64,000 nt of DNA, taken from NCBI GenBank assembly GCA_036245805.1, contig BTRK01000001.1, positions 18,793,087 through 18,857,086 of the forward strand, in the 5' to 3' direction. The position numbers and the translations under genes were made by a program. The notes under the pieces are model-generated. The model ran no database searches, had not been told where the DNA came from, and saw nothing but the letters and a program-made list of their open reading frames with translations. Each line of letters starts with the position of its first letter. Within the stretch, counting starts at the first letter, position 1. Shown piece after piece: positions 35,601 through 47,443 of the stretch. Origin of the DNA: Pristionchus mayeri (Eukaryota > Nematoda > Chromadorea > Rhabditida > Neodiplogasteridae).

Positions 35601-38600
35601 AAAGTGCGCGAATTCAAATATCTTGTGGATTTGTCAAAAACTGGTGGGATTCAAACCCGCAACCTTCCGATTACAAGACGGCTGCTCTACCACTGAGCTA
35701 TGCTAACGACGCCTGTGTACCTCCTAGCTCACGCTATGATCTCTGAAGGGTGGAAACTCCCCTACACTTTTTCTATCGATTTTGCCGAGAGCCCTCCTTT
35801 AAAGTATTAAACAGAATGTGAATTGATCTCAAAGAATCAGTAAACTGATCTAACTCACATTGAAAGGCTTCATAATCGATTTCCTCCGAGTGGACCGCAC
35901 CTGATAAATATTTTTGCTCACTTTTTTCGCTCACAAGACGCTTGTACTTTCTTGAACTAATTAACAAAATATGTATGCGAATAATTCTTCAACTAACAGA
36001 ATCAGATGTTTCAGCCGAATGCTCAGAATTCCGAATTACGGGTTCTTCGGGCTGAAAGGACCAAAGAAGTTAATGGATTGACAGGTGAATCGCTCACATC
36101 GAATATGATTACTGAAGCTGATGGACGAATCACTGAAAGCTTCGGAATGTCCGCGGAGTGCTCGGATGGGATGGCGGATTCGAGCAGATCCTGATAATTA
36201 TAGTTCGTTATATGGTTTTATTAATTCCGTATGTCACAGATACGATTGCCCGAATTACAAACTAAACTGCCAATGATTATGCTAAGAGTGCACTTGAAAG
36301 TGTTGTCTGAGAAAATCAATTAGTGCTTCCAAAACAAAGGGTAAACATTACTAACCGAATGGTTGACGAATCGGACTGATCGCGCTCTTGGAGCCGGTCG
36401 ATCCTTCAATGTCATGATTTGAATATGTACGACAAAAATAACGGACCTCGATTTGCGTGGCTGAGCTTGATTCAGAGGGGCTGAACAGGGGAACTTCCGG
36501 GGGAAGAGAAGATGCACGAGCTGTTCGAACAGCAGGGGTCCGAACCCTGCTTGGTTGCTTCTCCAAGGCTTGCTCGTTGATTACTCCCTTGAAAAGTTGA
36601 ATTGCACATAGGAACATACAAAATTATGGACAATTGCAATGCAAACCGTTTCGGGATCCGTCAATGATACAGTAGCTACAGGTGCTGCATGATCCAGCAT
36701 CGGAGTCGCAGAGGGAATCTCGTTCTCGAAAGCAGAATATTCGTATACGGGCTGCTGCAAATAATATGATATTTTAAAATAGTAAGTCTGTGAAAAATGC
36801 AACAACCGAATTCGTACAATGTTGTGCTGCTCTGGTGGAAACTGGCGAGCGAAGGCAGCAAGATCCGCCTCAGTAGCGAAGTTGCCACTGCCCACGGGCT
36901 GGAACTGACTCGAGCACGGTTGATCGTCATTGAATAGTAGTTGATCGGATTGCTGGAAACACCGGGCTTTTAGATGAATTTGCTATTCAGTGTGCAGTAG
37001 AGTTCGATCTGTCGCTTCATTGCATGCCCTCTCCCAAACGATCGAGCGATAAGTTAATTATTAAGTGAAGGGACCACCGTATTGTTTCTCGAATTCTACT
37101 GTACAGGAAACATATGAAGAGTAATAGGAACTACCATATCGTCGGTCGCATATTCCGTGTATCCAGCTGCGACTGCAGGCGCTGCAAGGGTCGGTGGTAG
37201 TTGGATCACGAATTGGGGAACGGAGGTGCGAGCCGATCTGGATATTGCACATGCTGATGTTGCATAGTTCATCAGCTGAAGTGGCTGCCCGAAGGAAGGA
37301 AGGGGCTGCTGGAAATAAATAGTTTGGAAGAAAGGCTTCTCAAAAAACGACTTGCACACCATCTCACAATCTGACTGGTGAGGGATTGCTCAGAAATAAC
37401 AGAACTTGCATGCGAAACGATCCCTAGATTTAAAGCGATGGAAGAATGTCTCAACAAAGTTTGATCATAGATCTAACAGAATAGAAAGGAAGAGTCTCAT
37501 TTAGATTCTAACCGGAGCAGGTCCTGCTAGCTCCGAAACGGCGGCTTCAATGACAGTCCTCGCTGAATGGTCTCCAGAAGCTGCCAAGGCCTGAACCAAG
37601 GGACTGCAGTGAAGGTGAGCTTCGAGAGCCGCTCGATTGCCGATTGGCTGCTAAACACAATACATTATCATAGTGGAATTCTCCATTCTCCATTCTCCAT
37701 TCTAGCGCTCGTGATGGGCGGTCGTCCCTGACCCCGCTCTTTTCCGACCTAGTTTGGGGAATCCTCTCCCGTCAGCTTGGGCAACCCGGAGAGTATCGCC
37801 TACTTGGTACACTTCAAGAGGAGGAGCACGGACGGATTCCCATCGTCTCGAGTGATCTACCGTCAAGAAAGCCTCGCTGTCTGCGTTGTGAGTTCCTAAC
37901 CGGCGCAAGGTGTTCGGCGGCAGGATGATCTACTTCGATGCTCAACGGAGATCCGTCACGATCGTCCCTACAGTTGACCAGAGAAGCCAAAGAAGATCCC
38001 ATCCCTTGACCTAACGACGCTCTGAGACCGAAGATCCCCATTCCCTCCACACTGAAGTCACCCTCCTGCAGGACCATTGTGCCTGACGTCAGGATAAATA
38101 TGATGATGATATGATGAGTGGAATCGAGTTAAGCAAGGGAATGCATTTGAGATTGTATCTAAGTCAGACTGTTGACAACTTGCGAAAGAGATATGATATG
38201 AATCGAATTATTGACCGTAGTGGAGGATGATGAAGGGGCTGCATTTGCTTCATCATCAGGCGACGTCGTCGACGTTGCTGCGCAGATCGTCACCGTCGAG
38301 GGCGAGGGGAAGGCCTGGGAGTAGAGTTGACAATTCGGGTCACCATAACTTAATTTCCTCTTCTGGTTGGGTAGCCAGTGAGTGAAAATAATGGAATGAC
38401 CAATGAAGTTGTAGTGTCTCGTTCTCTACCTGGGAGACAACAGTGGTCGCATGAGCAGCAGAAACGAGCAGATGACTCGCGTATGACTCTCCGTTGTCGG
38501 ATGGAGCGACGGGGTGCTGCAGGCATCACTTTTTTTGACCATTTATCCATTCACTCCGAAAATCACAACACATCAGGAAGTTGCAAAATTCTTCCAAAAC

Positions 38601-40521
38601 TTTTGCGACTGTATATTTGCCGGCGTGGAATCATCAAAGAAGTCTTACCGGCGTGGAATCATCAAAGAATTCAACCGCTGCTGCAGGGATCGCAAGAGTC
38701 TCGAGAGCTTCGTGAATCGCACCAGCAAGAGGAGGCTGCAGAGGGCTGTTGAGAGCCTCCTCTTCCTGAATGGGAAATATTTTGGTTTAAGGAAAAATTA
38801 TTTAGTATTTAAATATCACTTGGTGCTAGTGCTAGAACAATAATACATTTTGACTAGAATTGAGGAACTGAAATCGTTGCGAGTCATCTTATTTTTCCAT
38901 TCAATCTCACCCGCGAGGAAGCATCCGAGGGTTCATATGCTGCTGCTGCACTGGTCTCGGGGGTCGCAGGAGCTGCTTGACCTGCACTAGCAGGAGGAGA
39001 CTGCAGATTGTTGTTGAAAAATTCCTCGTCCTGAAGGGAAACATTATTTTTGCTAAACTCCAAGTATATGTGTTCAGCAACCTAATTTATTTCATACTGT
39101 AGCTCCCATTTTCACGAACAAGCACCCTTGTGGTGTATGATAAATAAAATAAAAAAAAGTAACCTCAGGTTCAGCCTTGATCTCTCGCTCAACGAAAGTC
39201 GGCGTCGTCGCTGAGTTCACAAGATGCGCCGCTCTTCTCGACATGGCTTTCCCCCTCAGAATCTGGGCTGCGTGCTGCGGTCCCTCGGGTCTCCGCCCCC
39301 TGGGGTATGGGGTCGAGCCCAGCGTGCCGATGCATGGAGCGGGACTGGCGGTCGCCGGTCGGGCATGTAGTAGGGCTGGCTGCTGCAGGGAATTCTTCTG
39401 CTGTGGTTGCTGCACGGCGGGTTGCTGCGATTGCCGCAACGGCCTCTGGGCAGGTGGCTGCGGAGTCGACGGGATGTGGTTGGGCGTCTGCGGCTGTGAG
39501 GGTGGGACTCCTCTGCCTTCGAGCTCATCGACGATGGAAGCCATGGTTTGCTCGAAGCACTCTGCCACCCGGTAGGCGTACATCACGGACTCAGGAGCGC
39601 CACTGATGGAGCACCAATTATTGTTTTGTTATTTTTTCATCAATTTTGGTAGAAGACAATACGATTTTTTCTTGTTTTCCATTATATTTATTTTTTTGCT
39701 TGAACATAGTTAGGGCAGTATCCGTTTTGTCAAAATATTTGATTTTTCATATGTATATTATCTCATCACATATGCATTCAAAGCAGAAACGATTGTTAGT
39801 GCAATGTATTATCTAAATTATAAACTCACTTCTTTGCATGCCGCTCTTCAGCCCATCCTCGACTTCGTTGACAGTAGTCAAGGGCGTCTTTCACCTTCTG
39901 AAAATAAGACATTAAAATAGGTTGCAGAATAAGGCCCTACACCTACTATGATTTGTTTATTTAGTTCATCGCCAAAATATAAAGATACAACTCACGTCCA
40001 CATCTCGGACTCCATAGCGGATGACCGACCCGCACAACTCGAGCATATTCTTAACGATGTTTCCGAGCGGACTGCCAACCAGGCTTGCCTGAACGTGTTT
40101 TATGTGATTTAATTTAATAGTAGACTAAAAAGTACCCCTTGAGAAAGAAGCTAAATAAGATGAAATTTCACCAAGATAATAGAATTTTTCAATCATAAAC
40201 GTGCCCTTTCAGAGGATAATACAAGCTGAAAATTATACTTTCATAATTACAATATTAAGTTTTAAATTATGGGAGCAATTGTCTTCCGTTAAGAACCGCA
40301 GATGTAGAATGTTTATTGTAAGCATCTGGGTAGGCAAAGTTACCGCTACTCCTCCTACCCAACGGATTGTGAAAATAGGGGAGGGGGGCAGTGTCAGTCC
40401 CTTGTCTTTCGTTGCTAACCCCGGTAAACATCACTAAAATTAAAATGTTTCTCACTTTTTGACTCGTATCGCAGATGAGATCAAGTCTCTCCGCTCGTAG
40501 TTGTCTGGCACGTTCCTCCAT
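29689..40521 (-). CDS. SUV39-like chromodomain/SET histone lysine methyltransferase, divergent
   Basis: Roughly 30 exons from ATG 40521 to stop 29689. Order: N-terminal domain in four exons (MEERARQLRAERLDLI; LVGSPLGNIVKNMLELCGSV; ALDYCQRSRGWAEER; YAYRVAECFEQTMASIVDEL); Gln/Pro/Ala/Ser-rich middle (39.6-33.5 kb, includes TSVPQFVI); chromodomain (FEIDYIVGSTDPGMKW then LLIVYKGFPRAEWVDY, 32.8-32.46 kb); pre-SET Cys clusters (CDCDRPTSKWKCKC; ECGDSCPCEVEKC); SET (VPLIVFNHHSKGWTNRI; EGDFVHEYVAK; ARFNSHACRP; RTAFFAAKD; GEELTWNYEG); post-SET CECDEPNC; basic tail. Known enzymes of this family methylate H3K9 in the nucleus. Departures from consensus: GWG is GWT, NHSC is SHAC, and the LTFDY-type motif is LTWNY; the CxCx4C zinc site is intact. 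Activity may be altered or lost. Introns contain a tRNA-Thr-like element, a hairpin and a GC-rich insert. Confidence 0.8.
29886..29992. repeat. Hairpin element (family 2) in last intron of SUV39-like gene
   Basis: Arms GTCGGATGAGAACTATGACG (about 29910) and its inverse (ending about 29972) enclose a short loop; outer bases (CACTTGACCTATAG...GTGCCATAG) pair less well. The arm includes the palindrome TGACGTCA. A relative is at 63400-63474 in an intron of the right-edge zinc-finger gene. Confidence 0.7.
30356..30468. mobile_element. Degenerate hAT-like MITE (hairpin family 3)
   Basis: Ends TAGAGTCAATAATTCTG and CCCGAATTGTGAACTCGA match the TAGAGTTCGTAATTCGGG family, with the internal GTGAAATGAAGAGATGGTAA block. 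The arms have diverged and no clear 8-bp duplicate is left. Lies in an intron of the SUV39-like gene. Confidence 0.55.
35442..35803 (-). mobile_element. Terminal-inverted-repeat element containing a tRNA-Thr-like sequence (copy 1)
   Basis: Ends TTAAAGGAGGACTGAAGGC and the inverse of GCCGAGAGCCCTCCTTTAA form imperfect 20-bp inverted repeats. Inside, on the minus strand (35711-35644), lies a tRNA-like stretch with A box TAGCTCAGTGGTAGAGC, anticodon loop CTTGTAA (anticodon TGT, Thr) and B box GGGTTTGAATCCC. The acceptor and anticodon stems do not pair properly, so it is not a tRNA gene. The same 360-bp structure recurs at 61782-62147. Located in an intron of the SUV39-like gene. Confidence 0.75.
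37680..38105. repeat. GC-rich inserted block in an intron of the SUV39-like gene
   Basis: Between two good exons (about 37652 and 38222) lies a roughly 400-bp block of clearly higher GC than neighbouring introns, starting after a CCATTCT triplet repeat and ending in an ATGATGATGATATGATGA tail. Open frames on the minus strand (to 38077) have no splice sites that join them to the gene. The simple-repeat tail suggests a retroposed fragment (LINE 3' end or SINE), but I recognise no family. Confidence 0.4.
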
Positions 40522-41307
40522 GCTCTAAAAATAATGTTTGCTATGTTTATGCATTGCAACGATGATGTAAATTCGAAGTGCAGTTATGTCGTAAAAAAGA
40601 GGAACGAAAGAGGGAAAAATTGGATGGCAAAATGGTTCAAAGGAAACATAGACACATCGCTTCAATAATAGGCATTTTTATTTACCATATTGTCAACAAG
40701 CTCAATGGAAAGTGCGTGCGTTGAGCCTCGACGTGAGGAAATGTAGGTTTCGAGAGGGAGAGTGGTCGAGAACAGGATAGAAAGTCGGCCCAATTAGAGT
40801 AGCTCAGTGAGAGATTTCGAAAACTGAAGAGAACGCACGAGATTAGAAGAGAACGTGTAGTATTTGCACTACTTCTCAAATATGAGAATGATGCACGGTG
40901 GTCACATATGAAACCATCAACTGTTTCGAAACAATGAACTTCGAATGGAACACATCAGAATGCACAACTTGATATTCAATGCGAGCACAGTTGATTATAC
41001 GAGCAATAGTGCGTTTCCAGGACAATAGATGAGAGAGAGAAAGGGAGAGAGAGATCCCACTCTCTGGCTTTTTCCTGGAATAACGGAAGGATGTGTCGAA
41101 AAGCGGAGAAGGGCTCATGAGTAGAAGGTCATTGGAATGTTTGTTTTACTTCTTCTCTCTCTCTCCTTTCCCTCCCCCCACCCTCACTCTCTGGTGTTTC
41201 CATGACGCAAATCATCATCGATACAAGGGTAAATCGCGTGTTTCTCACTACTGGCTATCGATCAACCATAAAGCAGGTGATTGATTGACTAGGCTTAAGG
41301 TGGCAAT
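40522..41307. other. Upstream region of the SUV39-like gene
   Basis: The start codon at 40521 follows TTTTAGAGC, a possible trans-splice or cis acceptor. The next 780 bp have no coding pattern; pyrimidine/purine tracts (GAGAGAGAGAAAGGGAG at about 41030, TCTCTCTCTCCTTTCCCTCC at about 41155) are the only structure seen. The promoter presumably lies here. Confidence 0.35.
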
Positions 41308-41419
41308 TAGAGTTCGAGAAATGAAACCACGGTCTCTTCATTCTACGCACCCTCTCGTCATTCCACCGGTCGAGAGAGTGTGTAAAATGATGAGACGGTG
41401 ACCCGAATTACGAACTCTA
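41308..41419. mobile_element. hAT-like MITE (hairpin family 3)
   Basis: Ends TAGAGTTCGAGAAATG and the inverse of ATTACGAACTCTA, with a core of CGAGAGAGTGTGTAAAATGA. Flanked by a perfect 8-bp direct repeat GTGGCAAT. TAGNG ends plus 8-bp duplicates are the hAT signature. Confidence 0.82.
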
Positions 41420-41479
41420 GTGGCAATCAAGTGAGACATCAGCTAGACAGGCTAGCCTATCTAGCCCCGATCTGCGCAT

Positions 41480-42010
41480 TGAGGTGAGGACAGTTGGAGG
41501 TCAGGGAGAATGGTTGTGGGAGAGAAGAGAGAGAGAGAGTAGAGATAGGATCAAGGGGGGAGGCAGAAGAGAGTGACAGAGAAAAGAGAGTCAAGGATGG
41601 GCCGAAGAAGGAAGGCAGACCCTCCACATGGATGGACCACCCTTCCCCTGTCTATCTCTCACCCCTTACTATTCTAATCCTCATGTTAAGGTGTAAACCG
41701 GAAAAACTTGATAAGTCTTGATAATACATGAAAATGACGTATTCGAGACGTTATGAAGGAGAAACGCATTGGAACGGAGAAAACAGGAATGGAATGAACG
41801 TATTTCGAGTGAAGCTGAGTAAGAGAAGAGAAGAGCTGCATCGAACGAGAGAAGAGGAGAAGATGGGGGGAGGGAAGGAGAGGGGAAGGAGAAGAGAGAA
41901 GGAGAGGGGGACACACACCCTGTGCCAGCGGGTAAGAGGGCGAAAGAGAGAGAGAGAGATGGAGGGAGAGAGATGGAGAGAGGGATAGACAGAGAGAGAG
42001 TGCGCCCTCC
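41480..42010. repeat. Purine-rich (GGAGA) low-complexity tracts
   Basis: Long plus-strand purine runs (about 41515-41615 and 41815-41990) built of GAGAGA, GGGGGA and GAAGGA units. Open frames of up to 100 residues on either strand arise only from this composition. Strand-asymmetric purine tracts of this kind can form triplex DNA. Confidence 0.6.
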
Positions 42011-42394
42011 CCTTTTTACGCATAGTCTCCCACTGACTGGATACTAACGAGCACATTTATCGGAATTGATTGACAGATATTAGTATGAAATGCTCAGAAA
42101 TTCCGTTTGGTATCGAGGAAGAAAAAAATCTTTAAAAAGTGATATTCTTGACGATTCCTTTGTCCTTATTTGATAAAAAGGGAAAGGTGTTATCTATTCC
42201 ATAGTGTAGTTGGGAATATCATGGGTTGTCGACCTTGTCAGCCTGATACGTCATGCAGGTTTTCAACCTAAATTCTAACCACTGTGGCACGGAACCGAAG
42301 ATATTGATTTTTGCAGAGCTGGAGACTAGGGATGGCAATTCGAAAAGAAAAACGCACTACGAAAAGACATTTGAGCAGTGTATCGCATAGAAAA

Positions 42395-42505
42395 TAGAGT
42401 TCGTAATTCGGGTAGCTATTTTTTCTTCATTTCACAGTCTCTCTGCCGCTCGATCGGCAAGATATATAGAGAAATTAGGAAACGGTGACCCGAGTTGCGA
42501 ACTCA
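42395..42505. mobile_element. Degenerate hAT-like MITE (hairpin family 3)
   Basis: Starts TAGAGTTCGTAATTCGGGTA and ends GACCCGAGTTGCGAACTCA. Arms pair over about 30 bp at the ends and diverge inside. No clean target duplicate remains. Confidence 0.65.
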
Positions 42506-43589
42506 TTAGAAACAAGCGCATACTCGGAGCAACGACAACTGGAAAACAATGGAGAAACAACTCGCTTAAATAATTGGATATTGTATTTTTTGAGGAAGAG
42601 ATGATGCAAATAGTTGCGCCGAAAATGTGTGTGAACAGGTTGAAGACGAGACTTACAGTAATTTTTTTCATGAGGTAATCGAGAACTGGATTATTTGTGT
42701 ATAGGCATATTTAAATTAGGGGATTTAGCTATTATATGTTTTTTTATTCGGTTTTTTCTCAATCCTGTGAATTCGTTGAATACTGAAAACCTTATGAAAG
42801 CCATGGAGGAATATCTTTGAGCTGAACGTTTTGAAATTTTCAAAATTTTCAAGACACTTTCGGGTTTCCTAATAATTATGGAGATAAATCCAAAAATGTA
42901 TGTGTTTCTCACATTTAATTTCTTAATGTTGCGAGAAATCAACTCAAAACATGCAGTATTTCTATATGAAATGGATTAATTTTAGTTTCAAAAGGGGCGG
43001 AGCATGAGATTTCAGAAGATGCTAAACACAGTTAAAATTCCTATGATTTTACAGAGCCAGTTCTAATGGAAAAGGATACATTTTTAGTTTAATTTCTAAC
43101 GAATTAATGTAATCTACGAGGAACTGAAACGATTTACCGATAAACTTGAGTTTTGAAAATTTCGAAAGCTTGTTCGTTGTACCGATGAAATTGCAAGGTA
43201 TGATATATTTTTTTAAAAATGATAATTGCTCATATCAGATTAATGGAAAGTACAGTATTATGAGCGCATGCAAATCAAAACAATATATCTGTTGCCAAAT
43301 TAAGATATTATGTGATGGCAATTCGGCCTTGCACTTCTTAATTTAATACGCTTTCTCATGCGTATCGCAGAGCGAGAGATCACAATTAGGAGAGCATTTC
43401 GCGAGGATCCACTAAGAGCAGGAAAACATATATGTTTTTTTTTAAATCCATTTCAAATCAATTAAGAAATACACTTCAATATCCTGAAATCGATTGCATA
43501 TTCACTCCAGCGCTCCTATTACTTCGTTTTATGATCTATAGAATAATTTTCATCGATATTTCGTGTTATTTGTTTCATACGTGCATCTC
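42506..43589. other. AT-rich intergenic region, no gene seen
   Basis: About 1.1 kb without a convincing open frame or repeat on either strand. It ends at the conserved upstream block of the membrane-protein gene. Confidence 0.4.
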
Positions 43590-43703
43590 CTCATCAAATT
43601 TTCTCGATTCGAACAAAGCCTCCGTCTCTCCTCCCCCCTTCTCCACTCATTTTCCACTCTTTCCTTCGTGGCGCGCAGTCGCTCGCCATTCTCTCCAGCA
43701 ATT
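43590..43703 (+). promoter_or_regulatory. Duplicated upstream block of membrane-protein copy 1
   Basis: The 115 bp before the ATG (CTCGATTCGAACAAAGC, CTTTCCTTCGTGGCGCGCAG, TCGCTCGCCATTCTCTCC) are almost identical to the block before copy 2 (50040-50150). GGCGCGCAG followed by TCGCTCGCC looks like a trans-splice acceptor or start region. The block most likely holds the core promoter or outron end. Confidence 0.5.
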
Positions 43704-46409
43704 ATGGGAGAACCAGGTAATGTATTCTTTATAATTACCGTAGTCCTTGTCCGTGCCTTAGACAATTCGTGTATTAATACTGTTCTACGCTTCCAACAGT
43801 AACCTACCGTATTCCAGGAGGTACAGTACTCCAATTCCTCATCTTCTTACCATCTCTCGCCGCTCTCGTCACTTCACTACTCTTCCTCTGCAAGAAAAAG
43901 AGTAAGCTAATTACAACTTCCACTCAACATTTTCTAATTCCTTTAATCGCTCAAAATCACATTCATTCCCGTTACCGACCGATCCGTTCGATGAAAAATG
44001 CAAAGAATGAGTGTGCCTGGGCAATAACGTGATAATTGTTGTTTTTCCGTTAAAATCAAAGATGACTGAGAAGATTTTTGTGTTCAGAGAGATCAAAGAT
44101 TATTTTGAGACTCTAGTATTTCAGAGACTCCCGTCGTTCAACAATCACTTGTCACTCCCATCCCGCGAGAAAAGACACCGATTCAAAAAACTAATGATAA
44201 CCATACCGCCACAATTCCTCCCACCCTTGGGGGACAAAAGATGTGGGTGGGAGAAGAGGAAGTGAACACGGAGAGTGGGGACCATTGGACCCTCGAACAA
44301 TTGCAAATGGTGAGGATGAGAAAATAATGAAATTAGAATAAAATTACCTTTAAAATTAAATATTTCAAAAAAGGAAGAAATTTCAGAACATGAAATTGGC
44401 CGAAACAGCTGAGAAATTGAATACGGTGAGGGACAAGACGATGGAGAGAAGAACACCCAATTCATGTTAGTATTTCGAAAAAAAATTAAATATTTCAGGA
44501 CAATCTGTCGTACAACAAGGAGGGAGACATTGTGAGACCAGCTGTCCAAGACGAAACACTACACGTAAGTTAACATTAAAAATTATACATATTTTAAAAA
44601 TAAATTATTGGGGTGTTCCAAAAGTTCCTGGAATTTTTTTCTGAATTTATTTTCTCACGAATCATAAGTCAATGAAATTAATCATACCTTATATCTATTA
44701 TAGATCGACATGAAATATATTTTGCGAAGGCTATTTCTTGAAATGATTACCTAGTGATGATGAAATAGTAACAAATGTGCGTTTTTGGCTCATGTTTGAA
44801 AAAATTATAACGTCGTTTTCATTGAAGTTTAAAAACTCTGGTTTATTGTGAATTAGAGATATCAATAGACCTTTCAATTGAACATTTAAAATTGCATATT
44901 TATTTAACGACCTCCGAAAAACATCAAACTTTTCATTTTAATCTTGCCGAAGGAAGGTCATTTTTGAAATTTTCATGGTTGTTTGCTAATCAATCGCTCT
45001 ACATTGCAATGCAAATTTATTATATATTATATTTTATTTATTGTCGTTTGGAACCTTTGTTGGTATCAAAATCGATGAAAATTTTTAAATCGCGTTTAAA
45101 ATTTCGAGTCTTGTAATAAATGTACAGCGCGATTCAGAGGGCCAGGATAGTGTCCAGTAAGAGAATTGGCAACTACCAAATAACTAGGCATTATCAAATG
45201 AGTTTTGTCTCTTCATAGGAAATAATTTGACGTTTGGTCATTTTTGAGTCACAACTTCGGAATCGCACTGTTCTTGTGAACCTCGAAATTGCTTATCTAT
45301 GTAGCGCGGAAATTGAAGAGCACCGATTGCCCTACTCAATGCTATGTACTATTAGTCAGTGAGCTTCATCTCTTCAAATAAATAAATTTTTGAAAACAAA
45401 TTCCAGGAACTTTTGGAACACCCCAATAAATCAAATTTGCAGATCATCCCTGACAACATGGGGAATACGGTAGACCAGGGCGGGCAGGTGCACGAAGGAA
45501 CCGCCAACGAACAGAGCATCGCCATCCCAGACAAAGTGGAAAAGATCAAGGGGTTGGTGATCTTTGATCTCTAGGAATCTATAGATAGCCATTGCAGACC
45601 AATGAAGAAACGAGAGAAGGAGAGGGAAAGGGATCGATATGAGAACCGGGATAGAGAAAAAGATAGAGACCATCGAAGGGATCGAGAAAGAGACAGAGAT
45701 CACAGAAGGGATGGAAGAAAGAGCAAAGGAGGTACAATATCTTGCGATAATTTCTGAAAATCAATAATGAACATTTTCACATGTCGCAAAAGCAAGAATG
45801 GAAAGAGAAAGAGCAGAAAGGGGAAGGATAGGAAAAGGAGGTCGAAGAAATCTCGTTACTCGGATGAAGATATAGTGATGAATATGAAGAGAGAAGAGAC
45901 AGGGACGAGAGAGATGACAGGAGAAGTGGAAGTTGAGAGGGGAGAAATTTATTGATAAGAAAACGGACAGTCCTTGCGGGTGCTAAAAATAAAAAAATGT
46001 GTACAGTGATTTTGAAAAATCATTGAATTAATTACAGAGATGATCGAGATGATCGGAAGGAAGAAGATCGACACAGAAAGAGGTTAATTTAATTATTTTG
46101 AAAATTTTTTAGGATAAATATTTAGAATTTTTTTCAGAGACGATCGAGAAGAGAGCAAGAGGGATTTGAAGAGGTGGAGGCATTGTCTTCGAAGGCCTCA
46201 TTTCAGCAAAAAAACTGTCTCTTTTCAGTGATAAGAAGGAACCAAGAAGTGATTTCGAGAAGGAAGAGAAGACTGAGAAAGAGGAGAAGAAAGATGTGAA
46301 AAAGGAGGATCAAAAGGAAGATAAAAACGAGGAAAAGAAGAGTCCAAAATCAGAAAAGAAGATGGATGAAAAGAAAGCTCAGTCTGAAAAGTCTAACAAG
46401 GACAAATGA
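43704..46409 (+). pseudogene. Type III membrane protein with charged tail, copy 1 (broken)
   Basis: Exon 1 (MGEPG) and exon 2 (GTVLQFLIFLPSLAALVTSL then LFLCKKK) give a short outside N-terminus, one transmembrane helix and a Lys stop-transfer, a type III topology. Later exons: TPVVQQSLVTPIPREKTP...LEQLQM; NMKLAETAEKLNT; DNLSYNKEGDIVRPA; IIPDNMGNTVDQGGQ...; then Arg/Asp/Glu-rich DRDHRRDRERD. Two lesions relative to copy 2: the acceptor CACAG before RKSKNG has become CACAT (about 45782), and two extra bases (TA) at about 45873 shift the frame so that the tail ends early. The distant Lys/Glu-rich last exon (to 46409) is still recognisable. An 819-bp mariner-like element lies in the intron at 44608-45426. 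Family and function not recognised. Confidence 0.6.
44608..45426. mobile_element. Non-autonomous mariner-like element in membrane-protein copy 1
   Basis: Ends TTGGGGTGTTCCAAAAGTTC and the exact inverse GAACTTTTGGAACACCCCAA, flanked by TA (44606-44607 and 45427-45428). 819 bp with no transposase frame. The ends are related to, but distinct from, those of the two full-length mariners. The homologous intron of copy 2 (about 50900-50952) is empty. Confidence 0.85.
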
Positions 46410-46757
46410 GAGCACAAGAGTATTTCCGCATATTCATAGCATACTAGGATAAATTTTGTTGACGATACAGTATGAAATGTTGCGTTGAGGTGGTTCAATG
46501 TTCCAGATCGAGTGTTATCAGTTAAAATGCGTAGTCAGTTAAAACGAGATTTCGAGTCAATAAACTTTTTCATTAATAAAACAGTTTTTTTTCGAAATGT
46601 GAAATCGAATAATTTCAAACAAAACTCACGCACAAGTTGTAAAACACAAAATTATGTGTCGATTGACCCCCTGAGCGAATGAACGTTTGCAATTTTTGAG
46701 ATAATTGGCCCTGAGAGTAGATCATCACTTCTTTTTTTTTATAGAATCCCTTCGTAT

Positions 46758-46869
46758 TAGTGTTCGTAATTCGGGCCTTGGTCTCTTCATTTCTCACACT
46801 CTCTAGACCAGTTGAGCGGTGAGAGAGAGTGTAAAATTAAGAGACCGTGGTATCGATTCTCGAACTCTA
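46758..46869. mobile_element. hAT-like MITE (hairpin family 3)
   Basis: Ends TAGTGTTCGTAATTCGGG and the inverse of TCTCGAACTCTA with the usual GAGAGAGTGTAAAATTAAGA core. Flanked by an 8-bp direct repeat CTTCGTAT. Confidence 0.8.
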
Positions 46870-47342
46870 CTTCGTATGTGTGTGCTCATGTTGTAGATCT
46901 CGAGCAATGTTCATGTTAGGAATTGCTTATGAAATTCCGATTCTGGAAGTTTATCACCTGTTTTATTTTGAACAATTGTCTGAAATTTTCATCGATCATA
47001 AAAAGTCAGTATCAATTTTTATGAAATAAGGTTAACTTCGATCAGCACGATGCGATCTACAAATAGAGCGCCAATACGAAAGGGTTCTGACAAATTATTA
47101 TTTTTTATCTACCTTTCGGTTATTTATTGAAAAACACAACTCAATTTATTTTATTATCAATGAAGTCGAAACAGAAATTTATTAAAAATCGAAACAGAAA
47201 TTTATTAAAAAAAGAAATCCATGAGAAAATTGGGTAAATATCGGCGATGTCCGGCCACAACAAAGTGAACCCACGAATTTTACCGATCACGTGATTTAAA
47301 AAAAAGGGTTCCCCGTGGAGTCTCGCGGACAACAAACTGGCG
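46870..47342. other. Intergenic region, nothing recognised
   Basis: AT-rich with two tandem copies of GAAACAGAAATTTATTAAAAA at about 47170-47205. No coding pattern. Confidence 0.35.
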
Positions 47343-47435
47343 GAGCAATGTTCTGACTCTCTTCAGTTTTCACGCTCTCTCACCGGTCAGAGAGACGAGA
47401 AAGCGTGCAAACTGAAGAGAGTCAGACCATTGCTC
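47343..47435. mobile_element. hAT-like MITE (hairpin family 1)
   Basis: A 93-bp hairpin with ends GAGCAATGTTCTGACTCTCT and its inverse, flanked by a perfect 8-bp direct repeat AACTGGCG (47335-47342 and 47436-47443). Sister of 26102-26194. Confidence 0.85.
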
Positions 47436-47443
47436 AACTGGCG

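Noticed and set aside
35644..35711. tRNA-Thr gene on the minus strand
   Set aside because: A and B boxes are good, but the acceptor stem is absent and the anticodon stem has only three pairs; the stretch lies within a repeated 360-bp element, so I call it tRNA-like.
37814..38077. Coding exon in the GC-rich block of the SUV39-like gene
   Set aside because: No donor/acceptor pair keeps frame with the adjoining exons, which join each other in phase without it.
41494..42056. ORFs of 75-100 residues rich in Glu/Arg/Gly or Ser/Leu/Pro on both strands
   Set aside because: They come from purine/pyrimidine low-complexity sequence and are open on both strands at once.
42240..42320. tRNA-derived fragment on the minus strand (TGCCACAGTGGTTAGAATTT)
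   Set aside because: Only an A-box-like match; B box is not convincing.
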